Origin: an uncultured Blautia sp.
GTDB taxonomy: Bacteria > Bacillota > Clostridia > Lachnospirales > Lachnospiraceae
Assembly: GCA_900540785.1 (NCBI GenBank)
Contig: UQHF01000005.1
Location: forward strand, 61,485-125,484
Direction of reading: 5' to 3'
Length of the DNA stretch: 64,000 bases
The notes below the pieces were generated by a model, which worked only from the letters and a program-made list of their open reading frames with translations, did not search any database and was not told the DNA's origin. Below are positions 43,858-52,355 of this stretch, piece by piece (position 1 is the first letter of the stretch; every line of letters begins with the position of its first letter). The translations under genes were made by a program, and so were the position numbers.

Positions 43858-43977
43858 TGAGGATTTTTACTGTGAAATACAACTTGAAGTGAAATTAAGA
43901 TTCAGGAGCACTCCTGTGTCCTTACTGCGAAATACACGTTGCGAAGCAATATCTTCTTCCGCAAAGCAAAAAAATAA

Positions 43978-44061
43978 TGCAGGAGATGGGACTTGAACCC
44001 ACACGATATTGCTACCACAGGCACCTGAAGCCTGCGCGTCTGCCAATTCCGCCACTCCTGC
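43978..44061 (-). tRNA. tRNA-Leu (anticodon CAG)
   Basis: 84 nt. The acceptor arms GCAGGAG and CTCCTGC pair fully, and the discriminator is A. The T-loop has GGTTCAAGTCC. The anticodon arm CAGGC-TTCAGGT-GCCTG gives CAG, reading CUG. A long variable arm (TGGTAGCAATATCG region) is typical of leucine tRNAs. CCA is not encoded. Confidence 0.95.
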
Positions 44062-44098
44062 ATTTCTTATGTTCGTCGCTCTTCGCGACTGCCTGATT

Positions 44099-44127
44099 AT
44101 AATACCGCACTTCTATATAAAAGTCAA
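44099..44127 (-). promoter_or_regulatory. Promoter of tRNA-Leu
   Basis: TTGACT (44122-44127) and TATTAT (44099-44104), 17-bp spacer. A small GTCGC/GCGAC hairpin lies between it and the mature 5' end. Confidence 0.8.
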
Positions 44128-44222
44128 TACCTTTTTTCAATTTTTTTATTTTTTTCTGCACTTATTTGCTTCCGTTCAAAAGTCAATATCATTTAAGCAG
44201 CAGAAAGTTTATCTATTACTTC

Positions 44223-45188
44223 TTATAGTTCTATCCCTTCCATTTGCATACATACTTTTTTCTGTATATTTTCCTGTAAATATGTCGGATTTAATTTCTT
44301 CTTTGTGTATGTTAAATATGTATCCTTTGTTTTTTCAATTAACAAAGCCGTAAAATACCGCTCCCAACTGAAATACTTTGCACTTTCAACATATTGGGGA
44401 ACTTCGTGAAGTATTTTCCGCACTTCCTTATCATTTAAAACATCTGACTTGAGAATGAGCCATTCAAAGGATTCCGGTAAGTACAATACTATATTTTTCT
44501 TTTTACTTAAAAGCAACATCATTCTCTCCATTTCAGCACCAAAAGCAGCGCCATCAGCAATTACCAAAATACGTTCTTCTCTTCCACTCTCTATAACTTT
44601 TCCAAAAATATTAGACTTCCCCTCCGCGCTTTCAACTATCCACTCCTTGTTTTCTGCCAATGCTCTATAAAATTCATATCCTGCATTGGCATCTTCGACA
44701 ATAATTTTGGTCGGAATTACTTTTTCAGATACTTTCTCGGAACCATAAATCCTATATAATTCATTATACGTCTGTTTTATGGTTGCATATTTTCCAGAAT
44801 TCCGTATTCCATAGATTTCTTCTACACTATAAGGCAGATTTTCCAATCCTTCCCTGCTCACAATCACATAATAATTATCAGATTTTTGTACTGACCTAGC
44901 AAATTCTGTTGTTCTCACAAAAGAATTTCCTTCGTCAATAAATATGATACATTCTTTCATTGTAGCCAGAAGTGCTTTCCAGTTTCTTCCTTCCAACACT
45001 GTGCATGTTCTGTCACAGATGATTTCGATTCCGCTTCCAATACCATTTTCATAGTATTCCCGTACCATATCGACCAGTGTTGTCTTCCCTGTTGCACTAT
45101 CGCCTTTAATGATTGTAATATTTCTTCGAATTTCAAAATCATATCGAACAAAAGAATTTTTCGCAACGATTCTATAACTTCCTTTCAT
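44223..45188 (-). CDS. P-loop ATPase with a possible TOPRIM-like second half, partner of the DUF4869 gene
   Basis: 321 residues, no characterised family recognised. Walker A is GDSATGKTT at 29-37 and Walker B is IIFIDEGN at 81-88. The second half has KIIVEDANAGYEFYRAL (Glu165) and ERILVIADGAAFGAE (Asp212), a spacing that recalls the Glu and Asp motifs of TOPRIM domains in OLD-like proteins. That similarity is weak and rests on reading alone; DxD is not complete. It follows the DUF4869 gene by 14 bp in the same operon. The start at 45188 follows AAGGAGGAGATTTCAA. Confidence 0.65.
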   Translation of the reverse strand: MKGSYRIVAKNSFVRYDFEIRRNITIIKGDSATGKTTLVDMVREYYENGIGSGIEIICDRTCTVLEGRNWKALLATMKECIIFIDEGNSFVRTTEFARSVQKSDNYYVIVSREGLENLPYSVEEIYGIRNSGKYATIKQTYNELYRIYGSEKVSEKVIPTKIIVEDANAGYEFYRALAENKEWIVESAEGKSNIFGKVIESGREERILVIADGAAFGAEMERMMLLLSKKKNIVLYLPESFEWLILKSDVLNDKEVRKILHEVPQYVESAKYFSWERYFTALLIEKTKDTYLTYTKKKLNPTYLQENIQKKVCMQMEGIEL

Positions 45189-45202
45189 TTGAAATCTCCT
45201 CC

Positions 45203-45643
45203 TTATTTTACAATCATACCTGCAATCGGAACCAGTTCTTCCATGCTATGCACAATCTGATTCGTATTCAAAATCTTCAGTGTAAATTTATCATCTCCAA
45301 AATTCATAAGATGCCGAAGATTAATCGTAATATCTTTTTCTTCTCCCATTTTAAGAATCCATTTTGCACAATTATCACCACAGGTGGACGCATTAAAAAT
45401 TTTATCCGGAACTTGATGAATCAAAATCAGGGTTTTCACTCCCCCGGATAATTCCCTGGGAGTAATACCACCGAATACCGGACTGTCTATAATCCGTGGA
45501 CTAATTACTGTTGATTTATCAATATCTAAAATCATCTCCCTAGACAATTCATCTATAATCCACTCATCTTCATATGTGTTCTTAAAATACACTGCCGGAT
45601 TGTAAATTGCTTCCTGCATATCTCCATAATAAATATTTAGCAT
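45203..45643 (-). CDS. DUF4869 protein
   Basis: 146 residues, which I recognise as DUF4869 with moderate certainty. It opens with MLNIYYGDMQEAIYNPAVYF and has a central SPRIIDSPVFGGITPRELSG block and a Cys-rich THSTCGDNCAKW-like stretch (NASTCGDNCAKWILK). No membrane segment or catalytic motif is evident. GGGGAGGAATAGAT precedes the ATG. It is always paired here with the ATPase that follows. Function unknown. Confidence 0.75.
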   Translation of the reverse strand: MLNIYYGDMQEAIYNPAVYFKNTYEDEWIIDELSREMILDIDKSTVISPRIIDSPVFGGITPRELSGGVKTLILIHQVPDKIFNASTCGDNCAKWILKMGEEKDITINLRHLMNFGDDKFTLKILNTNQIVHSMEELVPIAGMIVK

Positions 45644-45701
45644 ATCTATTCCTCCCCGTTTTTACGGATCAAATAATCCGAGCTTTAATGTTTTAAAGTA
45701 A

Positions 45702-45730
45702 TTGTAAATATGATTGGAATAATGTATACT
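45702..45730 (+). promoter_or_regulatory. Promoter of the acetyltransferase operon
   Basis: TTGTAA (45702-45707) and TATACT (45725-45730), 17-bp spacer; start near 45737 and a leader of about 75 nt. Confidence 0.65.
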
Positions 45731-45812
45731 ATTTGCAACGAACACCTCCTTGTTTGAGTGAGCAGGTTGTTAGGTCGCACTTCAATTATACATCATTTTA
45801 CAGAGGATTTCC

Positions 45813-46358
45813 ATGATATATCATTCCAAAACCATTACACTGAAAAACGGGCAGTCAGTGATTCTCCGAAGTCCTGCCCCTGCCGATGCGTCACAAATGC
45901 TTATTTTTCTTAAACACCTTGCCTCCGATACAGATTATCTTATCCGTTATCCGGAAGAATGCGAATCCTCATCTGAAAAAGAAGCAAAACTTATTGGTTC
46001 GGTCCGTCAGTCTGAATATGACCTGTATATTGCTGCTTTTGCAGAAAATAAAATTGTGGGAAACTGCCAGCTTTCTTTTCAGAAGCGAATCAAAACCAAA
46101 CACCGCGCTTCGGTTTCTATCGGCATTCTGAAAGCATACCAGGGACTCGGGCTTGGGAAAGCAATGATGGAGGAACTCATTTCCATTGCTAGAAAACATC
46201 AGATTCTCCAGTTGGAGCTGGAATACATAGAAGGAAATGACCGCGCACGAAATCTGTATGAAAAAATGGGATTTTTTTGCACAGGCGAGCGCCCTGATGC
46301 AATCCGCCTGAAAGACGGAACTATGCTGAAAGAAATTTCCATGATAAAGAAACTGTAA
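45813..46358 (+). CDS. GNAT family N-acetyltransferase
   Basis: 181 residues with the GNAT core: IGNCQLSFQ-type strand, VSIGILKAYQGLGLGKAMME (acetyl-CoA loop with the Q/R-x-x-G-x-G/A pattern), and the terminal LELEYIEGNDRARNLYEKMG. RimJ/RimL-like acetylation of an amine or a peptide is possible; the substrate cannot be read. It is the first gene of a three-gene plus-strand operon. Confidence 0.9.
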   Translation: MIYHSKTITLKNGQSVILRSPAPADASQMLIFLKHLASDTDYLIRYPEECESSSEKEAKLIGSVRQSEYDLYIAAFAENKIVGNCQLSFQKRIKTKHRASVSIGILKAYQGLGLGKAMMEELISIARKHQILQLELEYIEGNDRARNLYEKMGFFCTGERPDAIRLKDGTMLKEISMIKKL

Positions 46359-46382
46359 ACTGAATTTTTCAAGGAGAAACTT

Positions 46383-47015
46383 ATGTTAGATAATACTGGA
46401 TTTGATTTATGGGCAGATCATTACGATAAAAGTACCGAAAAAAGCAACGACGAATATTCTTATCCTTTTGCAGGATATTATGAAATACTGAAAATAATTT
46501 ACAAAACAGTCTGTGAACGAAAAAAAGACGGCTATATCTTAGATGTCGGCTTTGGAACCGGTATACTGACTGAAAAATTTTATCAAAACGGTTATTCTGT
46601 AACCGGCATTGATTTCTCTCAACAAATGATTGATACTGCAAATTTAAAAATGCCCGATGCCAATTTAATACAACATGATTTCTCCACAGGATACCCTTCT
46701 GCTTTAAAAGAAAAAACTTTTGACTTTATCATCTCCACTTATGCTATACATCATCTTACTACCCGGCAGAAGATTGATTTTATCCAACAGCTTCTTAAAC
46801 ACCTAAATCCAAATGGACTTATGCTTATTGGAGATGTGGGATTTGCCACACAAAAAGAACTGGAAACGTGCAGACAAGATTATAAAGACACATGGGACGA
46901 AGACGAAATTTATATTACAGAAGAAGAACTGCACGCTTATTTTCCTCATATGATTTTCCGCAAAGTCACATTTTGCTCTGGGATTTTTATTTTTTCCAAC
47001 AGCGAATCTATATAA
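46383..47015 (+). CDS. SAM-dependent methyltransferase
   Basis: 210 residues of the class I fold. Motif I ILDVGFGTGILTEKF lies at about 55-69, motif II has VTGIDFSQQMID, and FIISTYAIHHLT is the motif-IV region. Substrate unknown. AAGGAGAAACTT precedes the ATG. It sits 24 bp after the acetyltransferase gene. Confidence 0.9.
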   Translation: MLDNTGFDLWADHYDKSTEKSNDEYSYPFAGYYEILKIIYKTVCERKKDGYILDVGFGTGILTEKFYQNGYSVTGIDFSQQMIDTANLKMPDANLIQHDFSTGYPSALKEKTFDFIISTYAIHHLTTRQKIDFIQQLLKHLNPNGLMLIGDVGFATQKELETCRQDYKDTWDEDEIYITEEELHAYFPHMIFRKVTFCSGIFIFSNSESI

Positions 47016-47045
47016 AATTTATTTTACCCACGAAAGGAGATTTTT

Positions 47046-47501
47046 ATGATTTTTGATTCTTTAAAAAACAAAGACAATTACCGGGATTTTCCCCTTCTGT
47101 ACGAGGCTCTCTGCTATCTCAGCACTCTAAAAGAAGGAGAATTGCCGCCCGCCAATACCGTTTTAAAAGAAGGGATTCTTTTCTGCAATCCTGTTTCTCT
47201 TACCACAAAGCCGGAGGAACAGTGCATATATGAAGCGCACCGCCGCTATATTGACCTTCACTATACGGTCTCAGGAACAGAACGCATTGCCACGGCTGAC
47301 ACAGACAGCCTTACTGTCTCCACACCTTATGACGAGCAAAAAGACATTGGATTTCTCACAGGAGAAGCGGACGGCTGTTACGATGTCAAACCCGGACAGT
47401 TTCTTGTATGCTTTCCAAATGATGCTCATAAAGTTGCGATGATGACAGATGTACCTGCTGACGTTTCCAAAGTTGTATTTAAAATTGCAGTAAAAGCCTG
47501 A
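47046..47501 (+). CDS. YhcH/YjgK/YiaL family protein
   Basis: A 151-residue cupin-like domain (DUF386), with metal-binding His/Glu in EAHRRYIDLHYTVSG and the terminal FPNDAHKV. Relatives belong to sugar-acid or sialic-acid catabolism (mutarotase-like or anomerase roles). AAAGGAGATTTTT precedes the ATG. It is the last gene of the operon, and no sialic-acid genes are close by. Confidence 0.9.
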   Translation: MIFDSLKNKDNYRDFPLLYEALCYLSTLKEGELPPANTVLKEGILFCNPVSLTTKPEEQCIYEAHRRYIDLHYTVSGTERIATADTDSLTVSTPYDEQKDIGFLTGEADGCYDVKPGQFLVCFPNDAHKVAMMTDVPADVSKVVFKIAVKA

Positions 47502-47514
47502 TATTGGGTTAGAG

Positions 47515-47541
47515 AAAAGGGACCTGTTTAATGGTCCCTTT
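47515..47541. terminator. Bidirectional terminator between convergent genes
   Basis: AAAAGGGACC and GGTCCCTTT around an 8-nt loop. On the minus strand it overlaps the stop codon of the reductase gene, and TTTTC follows. Confidence 0.75.
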
Positions 47542-48334
47542 CGCTTAGCCGCTTCAAAATTTCTTCTGTTGTTATATGCAGACACTCCGGAATATCCCTG
47601 CGTATCGAAACAACTGCCTGAAAAGAATTTTCCGGCATTTCTTCTTTCTCAAACTCCGGCACAGGAATGCCCAGCTTTCCACATACGGATTTCTCAAACT
47701 TAAAATAATCCACACAATCTGTACTCCCCACATGGAAAACTCCTGTCAGATCATGCTCGAGAACATAATCCGCATAATCTCCTATCTGCTCTGCCCAGGT
47801 AATGTTCACAGAAAGTCCCGGATATGTATGGACTTTTTCTCCGGCACAGCTACACTGTTTCAATTTATGAAGTCTTGGACATTCCCGGTCCCACACAGCA
47901 GACAGACGAAAAATAATGAGCTGCTCTGAAAGCTTCTCCTGAAGCATACATTCACACTTTCTCTTGAAAATTCCATAATCTGATTCCGGAACAGGCACAT
48001 CCTCCTCTGTCCACGGCTTACTCAAATTCCCGTCAAATACATTGGAAGTAGACATAAAAAGAAGCCTTTTCTTTTTTCCGGACAGCCACTGTGCTATTTT
48101 TTCATGAAACACCATCTGTTTCTGAAATTCTCCGCAGACAGATGAAATCACTATGTCTGGATTTTCCAGTTCCAGCACCTTTTCCAGAAGTTCTGGTTCC
48201 TCTATTCCCAGCTTCCATCCATGTTCCGGTTTTTGATGTCCTGCTGTACGCACTATCTCATACTGCTTTCCAAGCTTTCTGTAAATGGCGTCCCCCACAA
48301 GACCCGTTCCCCCAAGAAGTAATATTTTCTTCAT
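47528..48334 (-). CDS. RmlD-like NAD(P)-dependent sugar-nucleotide reductase/epimerase
   Basis: A 268-residue SDR-extended protein. The dinucleotide loop GGTGLVGDAIYRKLG is at residues 8-22. Closest by pattern to dTDP-4-dehydrorhamnose reductase, but the YxxxK pair is replaced by the DYGIFKRKCE region, where Tyr-x3-Lys is visible. No other rhamnose genes are adjacent. It follows the S66 peptidase gene by 5 bp. Confidence 0.8.
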   Translation of the reverse strand: MKKILLLGGTGLVGDAIYRKLGKQYEIVRTAGHQKPEHGWKLGIEEPELLEKVLELENPDIVISSVCGEFQKQMVFHEKIAQWLSGKKKRLLFMSTSNVFDGNLSKPWTEEDVPVPESDYGIFKRKCECMLQEKLSEQLIIFRLSAVWDRECPRLHKLKQCSCAGEKVHTYPGLSVNITWAEQIGDYADYVLEHDLTGVFHVGSTDCVDYFKFEKSVCGKLGIPVPEFEKEEMPENSFQAVVSIRRDIPECLHITTEEILKRLSERDH

Positions 48335-48339
48335 ACAGT

Positions 48340-49371
48340 TTATTCTTCCTTAAACGTAATTTTCTGCTGTTCCATATCTGCCACTGCTTCCACTCCAAAG
48401 GGAATAATGCAGCGCGGAAGGGCATGACCCACATTGATATTATATGCAACAGAAAGGGAAGGATCGTCAATAACTTCCACAAGTATTTTTTTGTACTCTT
48501 CACAATATGCTTCGTCCATAGGTTTTCCGATTAAAACACCATTTATCACTTCAAAAATCCCCGTGTCTTTTAATACAGTGAGCGCTTTTCTATATTTTTC
48601 AGGAGGCATTTTCTCTTCACTGGATTCCAGAAGGAGAATCTTTCCCTTCCAGTCTTCCAGAGATGGAAAAAGCTGATAGCGCCTGCAAAGTTCCGGAGAA
48701 TCCTCATATCTCTCCCCGTCAAACATATCAAAAATCGTATCAATACAGCCTCCCAGAATTTTCCCACCAAAAACATCCTTTCCCTGAAGAAGCTCAAATC
48801 CTCTGTCCTGATGTACGGGCAGTCTTGTTCCAAGCTGACTTTCACTGTAATCGGTTCTGCCTTCATACCACACTTCACTTGGTGTGATTTCCCGGATACT
48901 GCCTGTCTTAATCAGCTCCTCAAAATATTTTCTCGTATAAGGCAGCATTTCCGGTTCCATTTCACACACATCGGAAAGAAATGCCTGACCGTAAAAAGTA
49001 GGAAGTCCCACTTTATGTAACATAAAATGATTCATAGTAGAATCGGAAAATCCCAGAAAAATCTTATTTTTCACTGCCTTTTTCAGAGCATCATTTTCAA
49101 ATAAATAAGGAAGAAGGCGGTACGTATCGTCTCCTCCGATAGCGCACAGAATCATATCCACCTCAGGATCTTCAAATGCCCGGAGTAAATCTTCTGCCCG
49201 CTTCTGTGGATTTTCTTTTACATAGTCGATTCCTTTTCTGGCATGGGGCATGAACTTTACAGAAAGTCCGTATTCCTCCAGCCGCCGGATTCCCAAATCC
49301 ACCTCATGTTTTACAAAATCTTCCCCAATCGTTCCACTGGATAAACTGACAATTCCCACTGTTTTTACCAT
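48340..49371 (-). CDS. S66 family peptidase (LdcA/MccF-like)
   Basis: A 343-residue serine peptidase. The nucleophile Ser lies in GFSDSTMNHFML, and the conserved Glu/His appear in the C-terminal half (HALPRCIIPFGVEA holds the His). LdcA-type members cleave L,D-bonds of peptidoglycan tetrapeptides; MccF-type members inactivate nucleotide-peptide toxins. The length and GFSDST motif fit both. The start at 49371 follows GGGAGGAATATT. It is 5 bp before the reductase gene. Confidence 0.85.
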   Translation of the reverse strand: MVKTVGIVSLSSGTIGEDFVKHEVDLGIRRLEEYGLSVKFMPHARKGIDYVKENPQKRAEDLLRAFEDPEVDMILCAIGGDDTYRLLPYLFENDALKKAVKNKIFLGFSDSTMNHFMLHKVGLPTFYGQAFLSDVCEMEPEMLPYTRKYFEELIKTGSIREITPSEVWYEGRTDYSESQLGTRLPVHQDRGFELLQGKDVFGGKILGGCIDTIFDMFDGERYEDSPELCRRYQLFPSLEDWKGKILLLESSEEKMPPEKYRKALTVLKDTGIFEVINGVLIGKPMDEAYCEEYKKILVEVIDDPSLSVAYNINVGHALPRCIIPFGVEAVADMEQQKITFKEE

Positions 49372-49424
49372 AATATTCCTCCCTCTGCTGCCGCTCATAT
49401 TGCTTTTCAGTAAAGCGTTTCATC

Positions 49425-50000
49425 TTATAATGTTTTTACATAATACCAGTTGTCTTTTAATTTTTCAATCCTTTCTATCTGATAGGGTTTCAGTTCTTCT
49501 TTTATCTGCTCCTCTCCGCCATCTGCATACATCAATTCACAGCTTCCGCTTAACATTCCGCGAAAAACCCAGAATGTCATGATTGTATCTTCCGCATCAC
49601 TGTTATAAACATGAACCTCTTCATGAGAAGAAGTAAAGCCGTACCGGAATGGAAGCTTTATATTTCCATAATCATCCGGGGAAAGTTCCCCGCTTTTTAC
49701 CATTTCCACTACTCTGTCTCTGGCATTTGCATACAGAATAAACTCCGTTCTTACTCTTGCTTCCCGGAAAGGAAACAGCAGAAATACAAGCGCTCCCACT
49801 GATAAAATTGCAAGAGAACGCCAGCCTTTTCTTGTCAAAGCCCATATCAGGCATACAAAAAATCCAATCAATATTCCAAAAAAGATTAACACGTCCAGCA
49901 GAAATAACCGATTAAACAGATAATCCCCAAACCAGCCATGAAGAAACATAAGACAAACGGTAACAATGGAACTTACCATTAAATGATTCTTTTTTCTCAT
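49425..50000 (-). CDS. Hypothetical membrane protein
   Basis: 191 residues with three hydrophobic segments in the first 80 (starting LMVSSIVTVCLMFLHG) and a soluble, acidic C-terminal part of about 105. No family recognised. GGGAGGTAGAGGATTGT precedes the ATG. It is 53 bp upstream of the S66 gene on the same strand. Confidence 0.7.
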   Translation of the reverse strand: MRKKNHLMVSSIVTVCLMFLHGWFGDYLFNRLFLLDVLIFFGILIGFFVCLIWALTRKGWRSLAILSVGALVFLLFPFREARVRTEFILYANARDRVVEMVKSGELSPDDYGNIKLPFRYGFTSSHEEVHVYNSDAEDTIMTFWVFRGMLSGSCELMYADGGEEQIKEELKPYQIERIEKLKDNWYYVKTL

Positions 50001-50079
50001 ACAATCCTCTACCTCCCTTTTTCTTTTATTTTACCATTCGCTCTTTCTTCCCGCAATAAACTTCCCGTTAAAAAGTCTA

Positions 50080-50117
50080 AAAAAGAAGCCCCCGGAAATG
50101 GTCTTATTTCCGAAAGC
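50080..50117 (-). terminator. Terminator after the alanine symporter
   Basis: The minus strand has GGCTTTCGGAAAT and ATTTCCGGGGGCT arms (with some G-U pairs), then TTCTTTTTT. Confidence 0.75.
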
Positions 50118-50131
50118 CTGCTTTCTCTTCA

Positions 50132-51502
50132 TTACTTATTTTGTTTTAAACGTTCCTCATATTTTTTTGTGAGCGCCACCACAACCCCTCCGGAAGCAAG
50201 AAGTCCGATCAGGTTTGGGAGCACCATCAGTCCGTTAAACATATCGGACATATCCCACACAAGCTGTACTTTCAGCACAGAGCCTGCCACAACAAAAAGT
50301 ACTACGAGAACAGAGTAAATTTTTACTGCCTCTTTTCCCAAAAGATAACGCACATTGACTTCTCCGAAATAGTACCAGCCTATAATCGTTGTAAAGGCAA
50401 AAAACAGCATACAGATCGCAATAAATATTTTTCCGAAAGAGCCGAACTTTGCGTCAAAGGCAGCCTGCGCGAGGCTGGAACCTGTAAGTCCTGTCTCCAG
50501 AGCACCTGTAGAAATAATTACAAGAGCTGTCAGAGTAAGGATCACAAAGGTATCAATAAACACACCCATCATTGCGATAATTCCCTGGTCGCTTGGTTGA
50601 GCAACCTGCGCTGTCGCGTGTGCATGAGGTGTGGAACCCATACCTGCCTCATTGGAAAACAGTCCTCTTGCAACGCCGAAACGCATTGCTTTCTGAACCG
50701 TGATTCCCAGCGCTCCGCCTGCCATTGCCTGCGGATTGAACGCCATTACGAAAATCTGTTTAAAAGCAAGACCTACATCACTTCCGCACATACATAAAAT
50801 CACAACACAGCCAACAATATAAAACAAAGCCATAACAGGAACGATTTTCTCTGTCACCCAGGCAATTCTCTTTACACCGCCGATAAAAATCACGGCTGCC
50901 ACGACAGCCACACAGACTCCCACGATCAGAGGATTTACTCCGAAAGCATTATGAAAGGAATCCCCAATGGAGTTGGACTGTACCATATTGCCCATAAATC
51001 CCAGGGCAAGAATAATGGCAACTGAAAAAAAGCCAGCCAGAAATTTTCCGAATTTTCCCTTAAACACTGCCTTTATGTAATAAACAGGGCCTCCTGTCAC
51101 GACTCCATCTACCACCTTTTTCGTGTGCTGCGCCAGAACTGCTTCTGAGTAGATGGTCGCCATTCCGAAAAACGCGGAAACCCACATCCAGAAAATCGCT
51201 CCCGGTCCGCCGGACGCAAGGGCAGTTGCCGCTCCTGCAATGTTGCCGGTTCCAACCTGTGCTGCAATAGCCGTAGTAAGAGCCTGAAAAGAGCTTAGCC
51301 CCGCCCCGTTTGAACCTCCGTTTAAAGAAAAGTTTCCAAACAGTGCTTTCATTCCTGAACCAAATTTTCTTACCTGGATAAAGCGCAGGCGGAGTGTAAA
51401 ATAAATTCCTGTTGCGACCAGAAGGTACATCAGAAGATTATCCCACAACAGAGTATTTATCCTGCCTACAGCAGAATCTAAAAAATTCATGACTGCTTCC
51501 AT
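50132..51502 (-). CDS. Sodium:alanine symporter (AgcS family)
   Basis: A 456-residue transporter with about 11 segments. Family blocks FQALTTAIAAQVGTGNIAGA, GPGAIFWMWVSAFFGMATIY and GLFSNEAGMGSTPHAHA are all present. It takes up alanine or glycine with sodium. The ATG follows GGAGATTGGGGAA. It is a single-gene unit with its own terminator. Confidence 0.96.
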   Translation of the reverse strand: MEAVMNFLDSAVGRINTLLWDNLLMYLLVATGIYFTLRLRFIQVRKFGSGMKALFGNFSLNGGSNGAGLSSFQALTTAIAAQVGTGNIAGAATALASGGPGAIFWMWVSAFFGMATIYSEAVLAQHTKKVVDGVVTGGPVYYIKAVFKGKFGKFLAGFFSVAIILALGFMGNMVQSNSIGDSFHNAFGVNPLIVGVCVAVVAAVIFIGGVKRIAWVTEKIVPVMALFYIVGCVVILCMCGSDVGLAFKQIFVMAFNPQAMAGGALGITVQKAMRFGVARGLFSNEAGMGSTPHAHATAQVAQPSDQGIIAMMGVFIDTFVILTLTALVIISTGALETGLTGSSLAQAAFDAKFGSFGKIFIAICMLFFAFTTIIGWYYFGEVNVRYLLGKEAVKIYSVLVVLFVVAGSVLKVQLVWDMSDMFNGLMVLPNLIGLLASGGVVVALTKKYEERLKQNK

Positions 51503-51695
51503 TTCCCCAATCTCCTTATTGTTTAATTTCGTGTATTACCACGGTAATGCGAGCGCTGCAAATTTATTATATGCGATGGAAAATGGAATGTCAACAACTT
51601 TTTCTTTCTTGCACGAACTTTTGTCTTTATATTGCGGACATGCGCTCCTGGCGTCTGCTATTCTATCTGTAATTTGCACCTCAATCAATCAAATC
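51503..51695. other. 193-bp gap between the symporter start and the upstream terminator
   Basis: Contains an A/T-rich stretch (TTTCTTTCTTGCACG area) and no gene. A symporter promoter should lie here, but no convincing -35/-10 pair was found. Confidence 0.45.
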
Positions 51696-51737
51696 AAAAA
51701 AGAGGACACTGACAAAATAAATGTCAGAATGCCCTCT
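51696..51737 (-). terminator. Terminator after the zinc-ribbon gene
   Basis: AGAGGGCATTCTGAC and GTCAGTGTCCTCT arms on the minus strand, ending in TTTTTT (51696-51701). Confidence 0.85.
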
Positions 51738-51752
51738 GTCTGTATCTCGTAT

Positions 51753-52334
51753 TTATATTTCCTCGCTGCCGGGAATTTTCGTTTCTGTTTTCCCGGATTC
51801 TTCCGTTTCCTCTGTCTCCCCGGTTTCTGTCTCCTGGGAAACTGTCTCCTCAGATTCTTTTGTTTCTTCCATCTCTCCGGAAACTTTCTCCTCTTCCGAT
51901 GTTTTTTCCTGTTCCCCTCCGGTCTCCTCCCGGAAAGTTTCCTCTTCCTTCTCCGGCTTTTCTTTCCTGTCCTCACATGCAGTTCCGCAGAAAGGACAGA
52001 AAAATACTTCTTTATCTATTGTGTGATGGCAGGAGGGACAAATCTTCTGTCCAGCTTTTCCTGCTGCTGCGTCTTTCAGCTCATGTATCTTACTTACATG
52101 TCTGCTGATTTCTCCGCAGATACCTGCAATTTCATCATCGACAGGCTCGCCGTTTTCGTATCGTTTATAAATAATGCTGCCCAGTCTCTCCATTGCTTTA
52201 GAAACAACACGCTCCTCAGCAGAAATCTGGTTGCGAAGCTTCTGTACCTCATAAAAATTTTCTGCTTTTTCACTTAACTCCCTTGCTGTCCTTGAGATGG
52301 TTTCCCCAAAGCTGTCAAAAAAATCGTTTGCCAT
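51753..52334 (-). CDS. Zinc-ribbon protein with an acidic tail
   Basis: 193 residues. A helical N-terminal part (1-92; coiled-coil-like with RELSEKAENFYEVQKLRNQI) precedes a zinc ribbon (CPSCHHTI, then CPFCG). The last 70 residues are Glu/Lys/Ser/Thr-rich. No enzymatic motif. It sits 21 bp downstream of the second clpX on the same strand, and is probably cotranscribed, which raises a link to protein quality control (inference). Confidence 0.75.
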   Translation of the reverse strand: MANDFFDSFGETISRTARELSEKAENFYEVQKLRNQISAEERVVSKAMERLGSIIYKRYENGEPVDDEIAGICGEISRHVSKIHELKDAAAGKAGQKICPSCHHTIDKEVFFCPFCGTACEDRKEKPEKEEETFREETGGEQEKTSEEEKVSGEMEETKESEETVSQETETGETEETEESGKTETKIPGSEEI

Positions 52335-52355
52335 TTCCTTCTCCAGTCTCCTTTC

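Larger units (their letters stand above)
43598..43977. other. 380-bp gap between the CorC gene and tRNA-Leu
   Basis: No convincing gene. It holds a promoter-like pair (43829-43857), a possible 29-codon frame, a perfect 20-bp palindrome at 43641-43660 (AAATCCTGCCGGCAGGATTT) and a CAGGAG-CA-CTCCTG palindrome near 43902-43915, downstream of the tRNA. Confidence 0.6.

Noticed and set aside
43978..45660. Integrated island bounded by a repeat of the tRNA-Leu 3' end
   Set aside because: I found no second copy of the tRNA end near the DUF4869 pair, and no integrase.
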